A DNA stretch of 64,000 nt from Pseudomonadota bacterium (GTDB taxonomy: Bacteria; Myxococcota_A; UBA796; SXON01): assembly GCA_030685065.1 (NCBI GenBank), contig JAUXQH010000029.1, positions 62,001 to 126,000 on the forward strand, in the 5' to 3' direction. The notes under the pieces are model-generated. The model searched no databases and had not been told where the DNA came from. It saw only the letters and a list, made by a program, of their open reading frames with translations. Every line of letters begins with the position of its first letter. The first letter of the stretch is position 1. Shown one piece after another: positions 34,551 to 43,280 of this stretch. Both the position numbers and the translations under genes were made by a program.

Positions 34551-37346
34551 ATGCGACACACGCGGCTCCCTCCTCTCGTCTCGTTCCTGGGCCTCGGCGG
34601 CGCGGTGCTGGCGTGCGCGAACCCCTTCGCGGAGCCGCAGCCGCCCGCGCCGGTGGAGGTCGAGCCCGAAGCGGCCGCCCCGGAGGCGCCGGCCTCGCCG
34701 GAGCGGGCCTCCTGGCCGCTGCTGAAGATGGGCACCGTCCCCGGCGGGCGGACGGTCCCCTTGCCCGCCGATCTGCTCGACGTGGACGTGCATCCGAGCG
34801 GTCGGTTCGCGGTGGGGATCACCGGAGCCGGAGATGCGACCTCGGTGTGGACGTGGGACTTCGCGGGCGCGCTGATGCCCGTCGCGATCGAGGGCGCGCG
34901 CGAAGCCGCGTTCTCGCCGTTCGACGGCGCGCTGTACGTCGTCACGCACCGGGGCGGCTGGAAGATCGAGCGCGGCACGCTCGAGCCCGGTCTCGGCTGG
35001 GCCCCCAAGGGGACCGTCTACACCAGCGCCGCGCCCCTCTCCTCGCTCGTCGCCCCCTTCACGCGCTACGACGACGAGGAGCGCGTGTTCTTCGCGCGGG
35101 AGGCCTCGCCGGGGCGCACCCAGATCCTGGGCGTGCGTCGCTCCGGCGAACGGCCCTACGAGGTCACCTCCCCCACCGGCGCGCTCGGCGAGCTCACTCC
35201 GCCGGAGCTGCGCAATCCGCCCGCGGACAGCTACACCGTGGCCCCCGTCGCCCTCGCAGCGGCCAGCGCCGCCCCGCTCTCCCTGCACCCCGTCACCGGC
35301 GCGCTCCTGTGGAGGGACGACGCGGGCCAGGTGCGCGCGCGCGCCTGGGACCCCGGCGTGGGAAACTGGGCGGCCGACGAGGTGATGGCGCCCGCCGGCG
35401 AGTCGTGGACGTGGAGCCCGAACGGCTACTACGCGATCGTCTGGTCCCCGGCGGCGCCGGCCGTGCGCTTCCGCCATCCCGACGGTGCGCTCGACACCAT
35501 CTCGGGGCCGACCTTCCGCGCGCCGCCCGTGAGCGCGGCCAACGGGCGCACGCTGATCGGGTGGACCGACGCGGGCCTGATCACGCTCTCCGTCCCCCTC
35601 CCGCTCGCGCCGGTGCGCTACCTCACGGCGGCCTCGGTCCCCGACGCGACCCGTGACGCGTTGGCGCGCGACGGCATCGCCCTCACGGACGGCGACGGCG
35701 AGCAGCTGTACGACGTGTACGACGATCTGCTCTACGGCTCCCCGCAGCGGCCCGTCTTCGCCTCGGTCGACGGCCTGCTCGAGGTGCTGCACGTCGGGTT
35801 CCAGGCGGTGTTCGTGCGCGTGGAGCGCGAGGTGTCCCGGCCCCGGCTCGAGGCGTTCCTGACCGCGCTGGAGGCCGCCGCGATCGATCGCGAGGAGAAG
35901 CGCGTCCGGGAGATCGCCGTCGCGACCAAGCGGATGTTGGCGGGCGACTACGCCTTCCCCGAGGGCGAGCGCGTGCTCGCCGAGACGCTCGCCGAGAGCG
36001 AGCTTCACCGCGACACGATCGATTTTCAGGACTTCCACCCGCGCGGGCCCTACGCGACCAGCCCGGACCTCCAGACCTACTTCCGGGCGTTCAAGTACAT
36101 CGATCGCCTCCAGCTCACGCCGGAGGAGCGAAAATCCCTGCTCGGAGACGCCGCGTTGGTCACGGCGTGGAAGGCGTGGGTGGAGGCGCAGGGGCCCTTC
36201 CTCTCGGGCACCCGCTACGACGGGATGTTCGGCGACGGCTGGGTCAAGCCTCCCTACCTGCGCGCGGAGTGCCTGCCGACGGCCGTGCGCGAGCGGCCGC
36301 TCCGCGTCTTCCCGCTCTCCTGGGGCCGGGACAGCGAGATCCTCGAGCGCAGCGTGGCACACGACGATCTGCCCGCGGGGTGCACCGTGCCCCAGCGCGT
36401 GATGCCGAGCGGCCTCGACCTGATGACCGGCCTGGGGAGCGCCGAGGCCGCCGCGCTCCAGCGGGCCGAGTACGGCCTCTACCCCGAGCTCGAGGCCACG
36501 CACCTGGCCCTCCGCGAGCGCTTCGGCGGGGAGATCGACTCCGCGCGCTTCGTGGACGCGTGGATGCGCCTGGTGCAGCTCCTCGGCACCGAGACCCACG
36601 TGCCCGAGGGCGTGAGCCAAGAGCGCTGGCGCCGGCGCCTGCTCGAGACGGCCCTCGCGAGCTGGACCAGCTTCCGCCACACCACCGTGCTCGTGAACGA
36701 AGGGACGGCCGCGCAGATGGGCGGCGGCGCCGAGGACGTGTTCGAGACGATCAGCGTCGAGCCCGTGCGCGGCGTCGTGGATCCGGTGCCCGCCGCCTGG
36801 GCCCAGACCGCGCGCCTCCTCGACGCCCTGGCGACGACGGCGAAGGCCTCGCCCACGACCGATCGGCTCGCGGAGGTGCTCGCGGAGGCCGCGGCGAGCG
36901 CGACGCGCCTGGAGGGGCTCGCGGTGCGGCAGATGATGAACGAGCCGCTCACGGACGAGGACTACCAGTTCGTGGTCGGCTTCGCCGGCGTGGTGGAGCA
37001 CCCGTACCTGCTCTCGAGCGCCGCCGCCGCGGGCACCCCCGACGTGCTCGCCGCCCCCGAGCCGATGATGCGCATCGTCGACATCCACGCGTGGAAGAAC
37101 CCGAGGGGGCCGGTCGAGCACTGGCACGCCGCGGTGGGGCGCCCGCGCGAGATCACGGTGCTGCTCGGCGATCGCGGCGTGCTCGTGCCCGGCTCGGGCG
37201 CGGTGTACGGCTACCACGAGGTGATCGCGGATCACCGCCTGGACGACGCCGAGTGGCGCTCGCTCGTCGACACCGCCCCCCGTCCGGCGTGGGCGACCCC
37301 GTCGCTCCCCACCCCGCCGCCCCCTCCGACCGCGTCGACCCCGTAG
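34551..37346 (+). CDS. DUF3160 lipoprotein
   Basis: This encodes 931 residues. The signal MRHTRLPPLVSFLGLGGAVLAC ends at lipobox Cys 22, and a Pro/Glu/Ala-rich linker follows. An N-terminal beta-propeller-like region (about 70-350) contains segments such as VDVHPSGRFAVGITGAGDA. From about residue 390 the DUF3160 signature appears: VYDDLLYGSPQRPVFASVDG, LLEVLHVGFQ, and later LASWTSFRHTTVLVNEG and VVEHPYLLSSAAA. The family is found in Myxococcota and some other bacteria and has no known function. It is the first gene of a run with a CapA-like protein (two-base gap) and an amidase, suggesting an envelope role. The upstream ATG at 34521 was not used because the signal peptide starts at 34551. Confidence 0.8.
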   Translation: MRHTRLPPLVSFLGLGGAVLACANPFAEPQPPAPVEVEPEAAAPEAPASPERASWPLLKMGTVPGGRTVPLPADLLDVDVHPSGRFAVGITGAGDATSVWTWDFAGALMPVAIEGAREAAFSPFDGALYVVTHRGGWKIERGTLEPGLGWAPKGTVYTSAAPLSSLVAPFTRYDDEERVFFAREASPGRTQILGVRRSGERPYEVTSPTGALGELTPPELRNPPADSYTVAPVALAAASAAPLSLHPVTGALLWRDDAGQVRARAWDPGVGNWAADEVMAPAGESWTWSPNGYYAIVWSPAAPAVRFRHPDGALDTISGPTFRAPPVSAANGRTLIGWTDAGLITLSVPLPLAPVRYLTAASVPDATRDALARDGIALTDGDGEQLYDVYDDLLYGSPQRPVFASVDGLLEVLHVGFQAVFVRVEREVSRPRLEAFLTALEAAAIDREEKRVREIAVATKRMLAGDYAFPEGERVLAETLAESELHRDTIDFQDFHPRGPYATSPDLQTYFRAFKYIDRLQLTPEERKSLLGDAALVTAWKAWVEAQGPFLSGTRYDGMFGDGWVKPPYLRAECLPTAVRERPLRVFPLSWGRDSEILERSVAHDDLPAGCTVPQRVMPSGLDLMTGLGSAEAAALQRAEYGLYPELEATHLALRERFGGEIDSARFVDAWMRLVQLLGTETHVPEGVSQERWRRRLLETALASWTSFRHTTVLVNEGTAAQMGGGAEDVFETISVEPVRGVVDPVPAAWAQTARLLDALATTAKASPTTDRLAEVLAEAAASATRLEGLAVRQMMNEPLTDEDYQFVVGFAGVVEHPYLLSSAAAAGTPDVLAAPEPMMRIVDIHAWKNPRGPVEHWHAAVGRPREITVLLGDRGVLVPGSGAVYGYHEVIADHRLDDAEWRSLVDTAPRPAWATPSLPTPPPPPTASTP

Positions 37347-37348
37347 GC

Positions 37349-38617
37349 GTGCTCCTCATCACGCTCATCGCGGCCTGCACGGAGGCGGAGCCCCCCTGCT
37401 TCGTGTTCGTCGGCGACGTGAGCCTCTCTCGCGGGGTGGCCGCGGAGCTGGCGGGCCGCGATCCCGACGGGGAGAGCGGCGCGCCGTGGGACGCGTTCCC
37501 CGCCGGGGAGCCGTGGATCGGAAACCTCGAGGGGACCCTCGATCGCGCCGGCGGCGTCGAGGCGCCGTGCGGCAAGGATCCCACCTTGTGCCTGGGGATC
37601 ACCCCGGGAGACCTCGCGCGCCTCTCCCGCTCCCCGTTCGTGGCGCTCTCGCGCGCGAACAACCACGCGTCCGATCACGGTCCGGGGGCCGCCGTCGCGA
37701 CGAATACCGCGCTCGTCGCGCTCGGGATCGCCCCGATCACCGAGGCGCCCACGTACCTCACGGCGGGGGGACTCGACCTCGCGTTCCTCGGCGTCGACCT
37801 CTCGGCGGGCGACACCCAGGCCGCGCTGGAGCGCATCCGCCTCCCCATCGGCAAGGCGAGCGCGCGGACGCCGTGGGTGGTGGTGGTGCCGCACTGGGGC
37901 ATCGAGGGCGTCGCCGCGCTCGGGCCCGGCCAGGAGACCATCGCGACGCTGTTCCGCACGTGGGGCGCGCGGATCATCGTGGGCGCCCACGCGCACGTGC
38001 CCCAGGGCAACGCCTGCTCGGCGGAGGCGGCCACCTGGTACGGGCTCGGAAACCACCTGTTCGACCAGCGCCCCCCACCGACGCACGAGGGCGCGCTCGT
38101 GCGCTGCTGCAGCAGGAGCGGCGCGCTGACCTGCACGGAGACACGAACGCGTCGGACCGCGCGTTCGGTGCTCCCTGCGCCCGGGGCCGACATCGTGTCG
38201 ACCTGCACGTTGGCCACCCCCGCGGACGCCGACCGTTCCTGGGAGATCCACCCCTGGAGGGACCGCTTCGAATTCGTCCAGGCGTTCCCCTCCGCGGGCG
38301 CCGGCACCTGGTTCGCGCTGCACCGCGCCTGGTCCGACCTCGACGACGAGGAGGGGCTGCGCCCGTACGTGTTCCGCGTGGAGGGAGCGCGGTACGTGGA
38401 GGTGTGGCGTGGATCGTCCCTGGCGCGGCCGATCGTGGCGGCGCGCCTGTTCGCGTGGAAGGACGAGCAGCTGCTCTGCGCCCTCCACCGGGCCGACAGC
38501 TTCCTCGCTCCAAATCCGACGACGCGGGATCGGGTCTCGATCGTCTACCGTTGGAACGGCTTCGGGTTCCGCGCCGTGGAGGACGCAGGCGCCATCGCGG
38601 CCTGCGCGGGCATGTAG
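37349..38617 (+). CDS. CapA/PGA_cap-like metallophosphatase lipoprotein
   Basis: This encodes 422 residues from a GTG two bases after the previous stop. The signal MLLITLIAAC has no basic residue. The first 230 residues carry the capsule-synthesis (PGA_cap) metallophosphoesterase-type motifs: FVFVGDVSLSRG, GNLEGTL, LSRANNHASDHG, VVVPHWGIEG and VGAHAHVPQG. These correspond to metal ligands of the CapA family, involved in poly-gamma-glutamate export or anchoring. The C-terminal 190 residues are an extra beta-rich domain not seen in CapA. No capB or capC is adjacent, so the polymer may differ. The final codons contain the promoter for the amidase gene. Confidence 0.8.
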   Translation: MLLITLIAACTEAEPPCFVFVGDVSLSRGVAAELAGRDPDGESGAPWDAFPAGEPWIGNLEGTLDRAGGVEAPCGKDPTLCLGITPGDLARLSRSPFVALSRANNHASDHGPGAAVATNTALVALGIAPITEAPTYLTAGGLDLAFLGVDLSAGDTQAALERIRLPIGKASARTPWVVVVPHWGIEGVAALGPGQETIATLFRTWGARIIVGAHAHVPQGNACSAEAATWYGLGNHLFDQRPPPTHEGALVRCCSRSGALTCTETRTRRTARSVLPAPGADIVSTCTLATPADADRSWEIHPWRDRFEFVQAFPSAGAGTWFALHRAWSDLDDEEGLRPYVFRVEGARYVEVWRGSSLARPIVAARLFAWKDEQLLCALHRADSFLAPNPTTRDRVSIVYRWNGFGFRAVEDAGAIAACAGM

Positions 38618-38626
38618 ACTGTCCGC
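38615..38626 (+). promoter_or_regulatory. Leaderless promoter: TAGACT, 6 bases before GTG
   Basis: TAGACT at 38615-38620 begins with the TAG stop codon of the CapA-like gene and ends six bases before the GTG at 38627. There is no Shine-Dalgarno sequence. The amidase gene can therefore be transcribed separately from its neighbour. Confidence 0.55.
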
Positions 38627-39442
38627 GTGCTCCTCTTCCTCGCCGTCGCGTGCTCCTCCGGACCCGACGCGGCCGCCCTCGTCGCTCCCCCCGTGGCCGT
38701 GGTCGCGGCGGCCGTCGCGCCTCCCGCCCCGCCCGTCTGGCCTGCCCCCGGCGCTCCGCTCCGTGTGCTCCCCGGGGCCCGCGTCGAGGGCACCCTCCTC
38801 CTCGACGCCGGGCACGGCGCGGCGGGCAACACGGGCAACACCAACTGGCGCTGCGAGTCCGAGGGCGACGTGATGCGGCGGATGGCGGACCGCGTCGCGA
38901 CGGCGCTGGCCCCCGTCGTGACCGTGCGGCGCACGCGCCCCGACGCCACCCTCGTCCCCTACCCCGACCGCCTCCGCGCTTCCCGGAGCGTCGCGTTCCT
39001 GGTGAGCCTGCACTCGGACAGCCGCGCGGGCACGGATCTGCACGTCGATCCCGCCACCGGCTGCTACGTGAACAGCGGGGCGGCGGGCTTCGCGGTGTTG
39101 TGGTCCGACGAGGGCGCGGCCGAATTGGTAGCGGCGCGCGGTGCCTTCGCGCGGGCCGTGGCGCGCCGCATGGCCGAGGCCGGCTTTCCCCCCTACCCGG
39201 GGCTCGACTACGGCGGCCTCTACGAGGGCGACGAGGTTCCGGGCGTGTTCGTGGACCGACACGAGGCGAAGCAGCGGATCATGCTGCTCCGTCGGCCCAT
39301 CGTGCCCTCCGTCATCATCGAGACCCACCAGGCGTGGGACCCGGAGGAGTCCGCCCGTTGGGAGGAGCCGGCGACCTGGGCGGCGTTCGCGGGCGCGATC
39401 GGGGCGGCGATGGGGGACGTAGCGGCGGTCGAGCGCGACTGA
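38627..39442 (+). CDS. N-acetylmuramoyl-L-alanine amidase-like lipoprotein
   Basis: This encodes 271 residues. The signal MLLFLAVAC (Cys 9) lacks basic residues; an Ala/Pro-rich linker follows. The Amidase_3 fold is shown by TLLLDAGHGAAGN (zinc ligand His63), a conserved LVSLHSDS with a second His, and IIETHQAW with the catalytic Glu. These proteins cut the amide bond between MurNAc and the stem peptide. Here the enzyme is lipid-anchored, so it acts on periplasmic peptidoglycan. It follows the DUF3160 and CapA-like genes and probably belongs with them functionally, though it has its own promoter. The conventional second Glu is not obvious, so activity should be regarded as probable. Confidence 0.75.
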   Translation: MLLFLAVACSSGPDAAALVAPPVAVVAAAVAPPAPPVWPAPGAPLRVLPGARVEGTLLLDAGHGAAGNTGNTNWRCESEGDVMRRMADRVATALAPVVTVRRTRPDATLVPYPDRLRASRSVAFLVSLHSDSRAGTDLHVDPATGCYVNSGAAGFAVLWSDEGAAELVAARGAFARAVARRMAEAGFPPYPGLDYGGLYEGDEVPGVFVDRHEAKQRIMLLRRPIVPSVIIETHQAWDPEESARWEEPATWAAFAGAIGAAMGDVAAVERD

Positions 39443-39490
39443 TCACTCGCCCGCGCACATACGCCCGAGCCCTACCACCCTGGGTGATAG

Positions 39491-39508
39491 CGCACAGGCG
39501 CCTGTGCG
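39491..39508. promoter_or_regulatory. Perfect 18-bp palindrome upstream of host-attachment gene
   Basis: CGCACAGGC followed directly by GCCTGTGCG is a perfect 18-base palindrome, 48 bases after the amidase stop and 125 bases before the next start. There is no T-run after it, so it looks more like an operator for a dimeric regulator than a terminator. The 191-base gap holds no gene. Confidence 0.45.
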
Positions 39509-39603
39509 TTCTGCCCGACAGCCCTGGACGATCCGGGCCCTGGATTCGAAAAACCGTCGTCCTCGCTGCACTTCGGCGGGTGGTCCGGCGATTGCTAACG
39601 ACG

Positions 39604-39623
39604 TCCTCATCCATTGAGGAGGA
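39604..39623 (+). promoter_or_regulatory. Strong Shine-Dalgarno with overlapping hairpin
   Basis: GAGGAGGA at 39616-39623 is the strongest ribosome-binding site in the window, ten bases before the ATG at 39634. TCCTCA (39604-39609) can pair with TGAGGA (39615-39620) across a five-base loop and would mask part of it. This may tune translation of the host-attachment-family gene. Confidence 0.45.
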
Positions 39624-39633
39624 TCGAGTCATC

Positions 39634-40083
39634 ATGGCAATGCACTGGGTAATTGTGGGCGATGCGGCAGGCGCGAAGGTGTACGAGTCCGACGCGCTGC
39701 TCGAGGAGCTGAAGCTGGTCGACGACATCAGCTTTTCGCACGGCCACGTTCAGCGCGACGATGGAGAGGGGCACTCCAACGAATCCCTCCCGGGAGCCGG
39801 CCACAGCGCCGAGCAGGCCGAGCACGACCCCCACAAGGTCAAGGAAGAGCGCTTCGCGCGCGCCGTGGCCGAGGCGGTCAACGTGGCGGCCGGCAGCCAT
39901 CGCTTCGAGCGGCTGATCGTCGTGGCGCCTCCGCGCTTCCTCGGCGATGTCCGCGCCGCGCTCTCGCACTCCACCGCCAAGCGGTTGGTCGCGAGCATCC
40001 ACCACGACTGGACGCGCCTTTCCCGCCAGGACCTCTCCGCTCAGCTCCGCAAGAACATCCCCGACACCGCCGGCTTGCCGTAG
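39634..40083 (+). CDS. Host attachment protein family (PF10116-like)
   Basis: This encodes 149 residues. The order WVIVGDAAGAKVYESD, a His/Asp/Glu-rich loop (HGHVQRDDGEGHSN), FARAVAEAVNVAAGSHRFERLIVVAPPRFLGDVR and DWTRLSRQDL is that of the protein-required-for-host-attachment family, a small alpha/beta cytoplasmic protein related to eRF1-like folds. The name comes from work in plant-associated bacteria, and the true biochemical role is unknown. The ATG at 39634 has GAGGAGGA ten bases upstream. It is the best-translated-looking gene in the window and may be stress-induced. The K+ channel gene follows 67 bases later. Confidence 0.82.
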   Translation: MAMHWVIVGDAAGAKVYESDALLEELKLVDDISFSHGHVQRDDGEGHSNESLPGAGHSAEQAEHDPHKVKEERFARAVAEAVNVAAGSHRFERLIVVAPPRFLGDVRAALSHSTAKRLVASIHHDWTRLSRQDLSAQLRKNIPDTAGLP

Positions 40084-40150
40084 GCTGTCCGCGGGCGGCC
40101 CGGACAGGCGCGCGATGTTTGCCGAGACGAGGGGGCCGGATGGCGCGGGG

Positions 40151-41188
40151 ATGCTGATTCGCGGTCCAATCCTCCTGGCGTCCCTCGCGCTGCTCGCGGT
40201 GCTCGTCCTGGGCACGTTCGGGTACGTCGCCATCGAGGGATGGGCCCCGTTCGACGCCTTCTGGATGGTGGTGATCACGCTCACCACCATCGGCTTCGGG
40301 GAGGTTCATCCTCTCTCGAACGCCGGTCGCCTGTTCACCCTCGGCGTCATCGTCGCGGGGGTCGGGATCGGCACGTACACGATGACACAAGTGACTCAGC
40401 TCATCATCGAAGGCAAGATGGGCGAAGGGCTCCGCGCCCGCCGAAGGAGCCGACGGATGGACGCGCTGCGGGATCACTACATCGTGGTGGGCTACGGCCG
40501 GCTCGGCCAGACCATCGTCGAGGAGCTGCTCGCGAGCGGTTGCGAGGTGTGTGTCATCGAGAAGGACGCGTCCTCGATCGCGCGGGTGGAGGCGCTCGGG
40601 CACCCCACGGTAGAGGGGGACGGCGCCAACGACGACGTGCTCCGTTCGGCCGGCGTGATGCGGGCACGCGGGATCGCCATCGCCGTCTCGTCCAGCGCCG
40701 AGGCCGTGTTCGTCACGCTCTCGGCGCGCGAGCTGAACCCCGAGCTCAACATCGTCACCCGCGTAGCCGACAGCGAGCACGCCGTGAAGGCGCGCCGCGC
40801 CGGCGCGACCAGCGTCGTGAGCCCCCACACCATGGGCGGATGGCGGATGGCGCACGGGCTGGTCCGCCCGCACGCGTCGAGCTTCCTCGACCTCGCGACG
40901 CTGGCCTCCCACGCCGAGATCCTGCTGGAGGAGTTCCAGGTCCCCGCCGACTCGCCGGTCGTCGGGGGGTCCCTCGGCAGCCTGCGGCTCGGCGAGCAGC
41001 ACGGGGTGCTCGTCGTCGCCATCCGCCGCGCGGACGGCCGGATGATCGCGACCCCGCACGCGACCGAGGTCCTCGCGACCGGCGACATCCTCATCGCCAT
41101 CGGCGCGCCGGCGCGCGTGCGCGAGCTCGGGGTGCGGCTGCAGGTGGCGCCGAGGCCGATGGCGCGCGGCACCGGGGTGCGCTCGTGA
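40151..41188 (+). CDS. Ion channel with RCK/TrkA-N domain
   Basis: This encodes 345 residues from the ATG at 40151; an in-frame ATG at 40115 would add 12. A first membrane helix (ILLASLALLAVLVLGTFGYVA), a pore loop with filter TTIGFGE (46-51) and a second helix (LFTLGVIVAGVGIGTYTMTQV) form a two-TM channel. A TrkA-N/RCK domain starts with HYIVVGYGRLGQ (Gly114, 116, 119), binding a nucleotide, and is followed by a TrkA-C domain. GFG instead of GYG is tolerated in some K+ channels. Cytosolic ligands such as NAD(H), ATP or Ca2+ may gate it. The last bases overlap the formate-THF ligase gene (GTGA). Confidence 0.85.
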   Translation: MLIRGPILLASLALLAVLVLGTFGYVAIEGWAPFDAFWMVVITLTTIGFGEVHPLSNAGRLFTLGVIVAGVGIGTYTMTQVTQLIIEGKMGEGLRARRRSRRMDALRDHYIVVGYGRLGQTIVEELLASGCEVCVIEKDASSIARVEALGHPTVEGDGANDDVLRSAGVMRARGIAIAVSSSAEAVFVTLSARELNPELNIVTRVADSEHAVKARRAGATSVVSPHTMGGWRMAHGLVRPHASSFLDLATLASHAEILLEEFQVPADSPVVGGSLGSLRLGEQHGVLVVAIRRADGRMIATPHATEVLATGDILIAIGAPARVRELGVRLQVAPRPMARGTGVRS

Positions 41189-42759
41189 CGTTGTCCGCGG
41201 TCGCGGACGAGCTGGGCCTCGCGCGGGAGCACCTCCTTCCGTGGGGCCCGGGGCGCGCGAAGATCACCTCCGACGCCGCGGGTCCGCCGCGCGGAAAGCT
41301 GGTGCTGGTCTCCGCGATCACGCCCACGCCCGCGGGCGAGGGCAAGACGACGATGGCCATCGCGCTCGCGATGGGGCTCCGGCAGCGCGGCCATCGGGTC
41401 GCCCTGGCGCTGCGGCAGCCCTCGATCGGTCCGGTGTTCGGGCGCAAGGGTGGCGGGACGGGCGGCGGTCGCGCCACGATCGAGCCCGCGGACGCGATCA
41501 ACCTCCACTTCACGGGGGACATGCACGCGATCACCAGCGCCCACGACCTGCTCGCGTCGCTCGTGGACCACGCCGTGCAACACGGCACCGGTCCGGATCC
41601 GGCGCGGATCCACTGGCCGCGCGTGCTCGACCTGAACGACCGCGCGCTGCGACGGGTGCAGGTGGGGCTGGACGGGGTGGCGCGCGAGACCCGCTTCGAC
41701 ATCACGGCGGCGAGCGAGGTCATGGCGGCGCTCTGCCTCGCGGAGGATCGCGCGGACCTCGAAGCGCGGCTCGCGAGGTTGATCGTGGGAGAGGACCGTG
41801 ACGGGCGCCCGGTGACGGCGGCGGACCTCCGCGCGGTGGGCGCGATGTCGGCCCTGCTGCTCGAGGCGACGATGCCGAACCTCGTGCGGACCGCCGAGGG
41901 CGGCGCGGCCTTCGTCCACGGCGGCCCGTTCGCGAACATCGCCCACGGATGCAGCTCTCGCATCGCGACCCGCATGGCGCTCGCGCACGCCGACATCGTG
42001 CTCACCGAAGCGGGCTTCGGGTTCGACCTGGGCGGCGAGAAGTACCTCGACATCAAGGCCCGGGCGCCGGGGCTCTGGCCCTCGCGCGTGGTGATCGTCG
42101 CGACCGTCCGCGCGCTGCGCACCCACGGTGACGGAGACCTCCACCGCGGCCTCGCGCAGCTCCATCACCACCTCGACGGGGTGGCCCGCTTCGGGCTGGA
42201 CGCGATGGTGGTGCTCAACCGCTTCGCCGACGACTCGGCGGCCGACGTCGCCACCCTCCGGGCCGCCTGTGACGCGCGCGCCGTCGCCTTCGCCCCGTGC
42301 GACGGGTTCACCCACGGCGGCGAGGGATCCCTCGAAGCCGCGGACGTCCTCGCGCACGGCCTCGCGGCCCCCGCGGCGCCGCGCTGGCTCTACCCGCTCG
42401 ACGCGCCCCTCCCCGACAAGCTCGACGCCGTGGTCCGCGCGCTCCACGGCGCCGCCGGGGTCCACCTCGAAGACGAAGCCCTCCGCGATCTCGCGCGCAT
42501 CGACGCGCTCGGCGGCAGCACGCTGCCCGTCTGCATCGCGAAGACCCCGCTCTCCCTCACCGACGATCCGCGCGTTCGCGGGGTGCCCTCCGGCCACGTC
42601 CTGCGCGTCCGGCGTCTCCGCCTGCACGCGGGCGCCGGCTTCGTCGTGGCCCTCGCCGGGGATGTCCAGACCATGCCCGGCTTGCCGAAGGAGCCCGCCG
42701 CGTGGCGCATCCATGTCGACAAGGAAGGCCGGATCCGCGGGTTGATGCAGGGGGGCTGA
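41185..42759 (+). CDS. fhs: Formate-tetrahydrofolate ligase
   Basis: This encodes 524 residues from a GTG overlapping the previous stop. The P-loop TPAGEGKTT (48-56), FGRKGGGTGGGRATIEP, NLHFTGDMHAIT, FANIAHGCSS, EAGFGFDLGGEKYLDIK and the C-terminal MPGLPKEPAAWRI are all fhs signatures. The enzyme makes 10-formyl-THF from formate, THF and ATP for purine and one-carbon metabolism. The usual bacterial REPS is RQPS here, as in eukaryotic homologues. It is a little shorter than the usual 555 residues. Coupling to a potassium channel gene is odd but fits the known dependence of the enzyme on monovalent cations (K+ or NH4+). Confidence 0.92.
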   Translation: MTLSAVADELGLAREHLLPWGPGRAKITSDAAGPPRGKLVLVSAITPTPAGEGKTTMAIALAMGLRQRGHRVALALRQPSIGPVFGRKGGGTGGGRATIEPADAINLHFTGDMHAITSAHDLLASLVDHAVQHGTGPDPARIHWPRVLDLNDRALRRVQVGLDGVARETRFDITAASEVMAALCLAEDRADLEARLARLIVGEDRDGRPVTAADLRAVGAMSALLLEATMPNLVRTAEGGAAFVHGGPFANIAHGCSSRIATRMALAHADIVLTEAGFGFDLGGEKYLDIKARAPGLWPSRVVIVATVRALRTHGDGDLHRGLAQLHHHLDGVARFGLDAMVVLNRFADDSAADVATLRAACDARAVAFAPCDGFTHGGEGSLEAADVLAHGLAAPAAPRWLYPLDAPLPDKLDAVVRALHGAAGVHLEDEALRDLARIDALGGSTLPVCIAKTPLSLTDDPRVRGVPSGHVLRVRRLRLHAGAGFVVALAGDVQTMPGLPKEPAAWRIHVDKEGRIRGLMQGG

Positions 42760-42814
42760 TCCGCGTGGCTGTCGCGATGGCACGGCTGTTGCAGTTCCCT
42801 CGTCAGGAGTTGCC

Positions 42815-43222
42815 ATGAAATTCAGGATCGACAGCGCAGGTGGTGTCGCGAGCCACGTCCGAATCGGGGAACACGAGCTCCGCTTCGACCAACCCCCCTC
42901 CTTCGGCGGGGGGGACACGGGGCCCTCCCCGCTCGACGTCATGGTCGCCACCGTGGGCGCCTGCGCGCACTACTACGCCGCAGCCTTTCTCCAGGCGCGC
43001 AAGCTCCCGGTCGACCGGCTCTCCGTCGTGGTCGAGGCCGAAAAGACGACCGCGGGCGCCCATCGCATCAAGCGGTTGAGCGTGGTCGTCGTCCTGCCAC
43101 CCGGCCTCCCCGAGGAGCTGCTGCCCCGCGTCGAGCGGGCCGTCCGCGGCTGTCCGGCGTGGGGAACGCTGGTGGACGCACCGGAGCTGTCGATGACGGT
43201 GATCCCCTTCGGCGCGGAGTAG
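42815..43222 (+). CDS. OsmC-family peroxiredoxin-like protein
   Basis: This encodes 135 residues. The layout (LDVMVATVGACAHYYAAAFL with Cys50, and AVRGCPAWGTL with Cys113) is that of OsmC/Ohr proteins, where two Cys reduce organic hydroperoxides. The Cys50 environment GAC-AHYYA is typical of the OsmC rather than the Ohr branch. The start has AGGAG seven bases upstream. It follows fhs by 55 bases and is convergent with the MopE/FG-GAP gene. No signal peptide is visible, so it is cytoplasmic and homodimeric. A role in detoxifying peroxides or thiol-reactive compounds is expected. Confidence 0.85.
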   Translation: MKFRIDSAGGVASHVRIGEHELRFDQPPSFGGGDTGPSPLDVMVATVGACAHYYAAAFLQARKLPVDRLSVVVEAEKTTAGAHRIKRLSVVVVLPPGLPEELLPRVERAVRGCPAWGTLVDAPELSMTVIPFGAE

Positions 43223-43280
43223 ATCGTCGGGCGGGCCAACGGCCCCAGGCATGTGTGTCATGTCGCACGGCCGGGCCCGC

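Noticed and set aside
41416..41430. Glu to Gln change (RQPS for REPS) in formate-THF ligase as inactivating
   Set aside because: RQPS is the normal form in eukaryotic homologues, and all other motifs, including the P-loop, are intact.
43229..43245. GGGCC-AAC-GGCCC hairpin as terminator
   Set aside because: The stem is only five pairs with no T-run; in such GC-rich DNA it is not distinguishable from chance.
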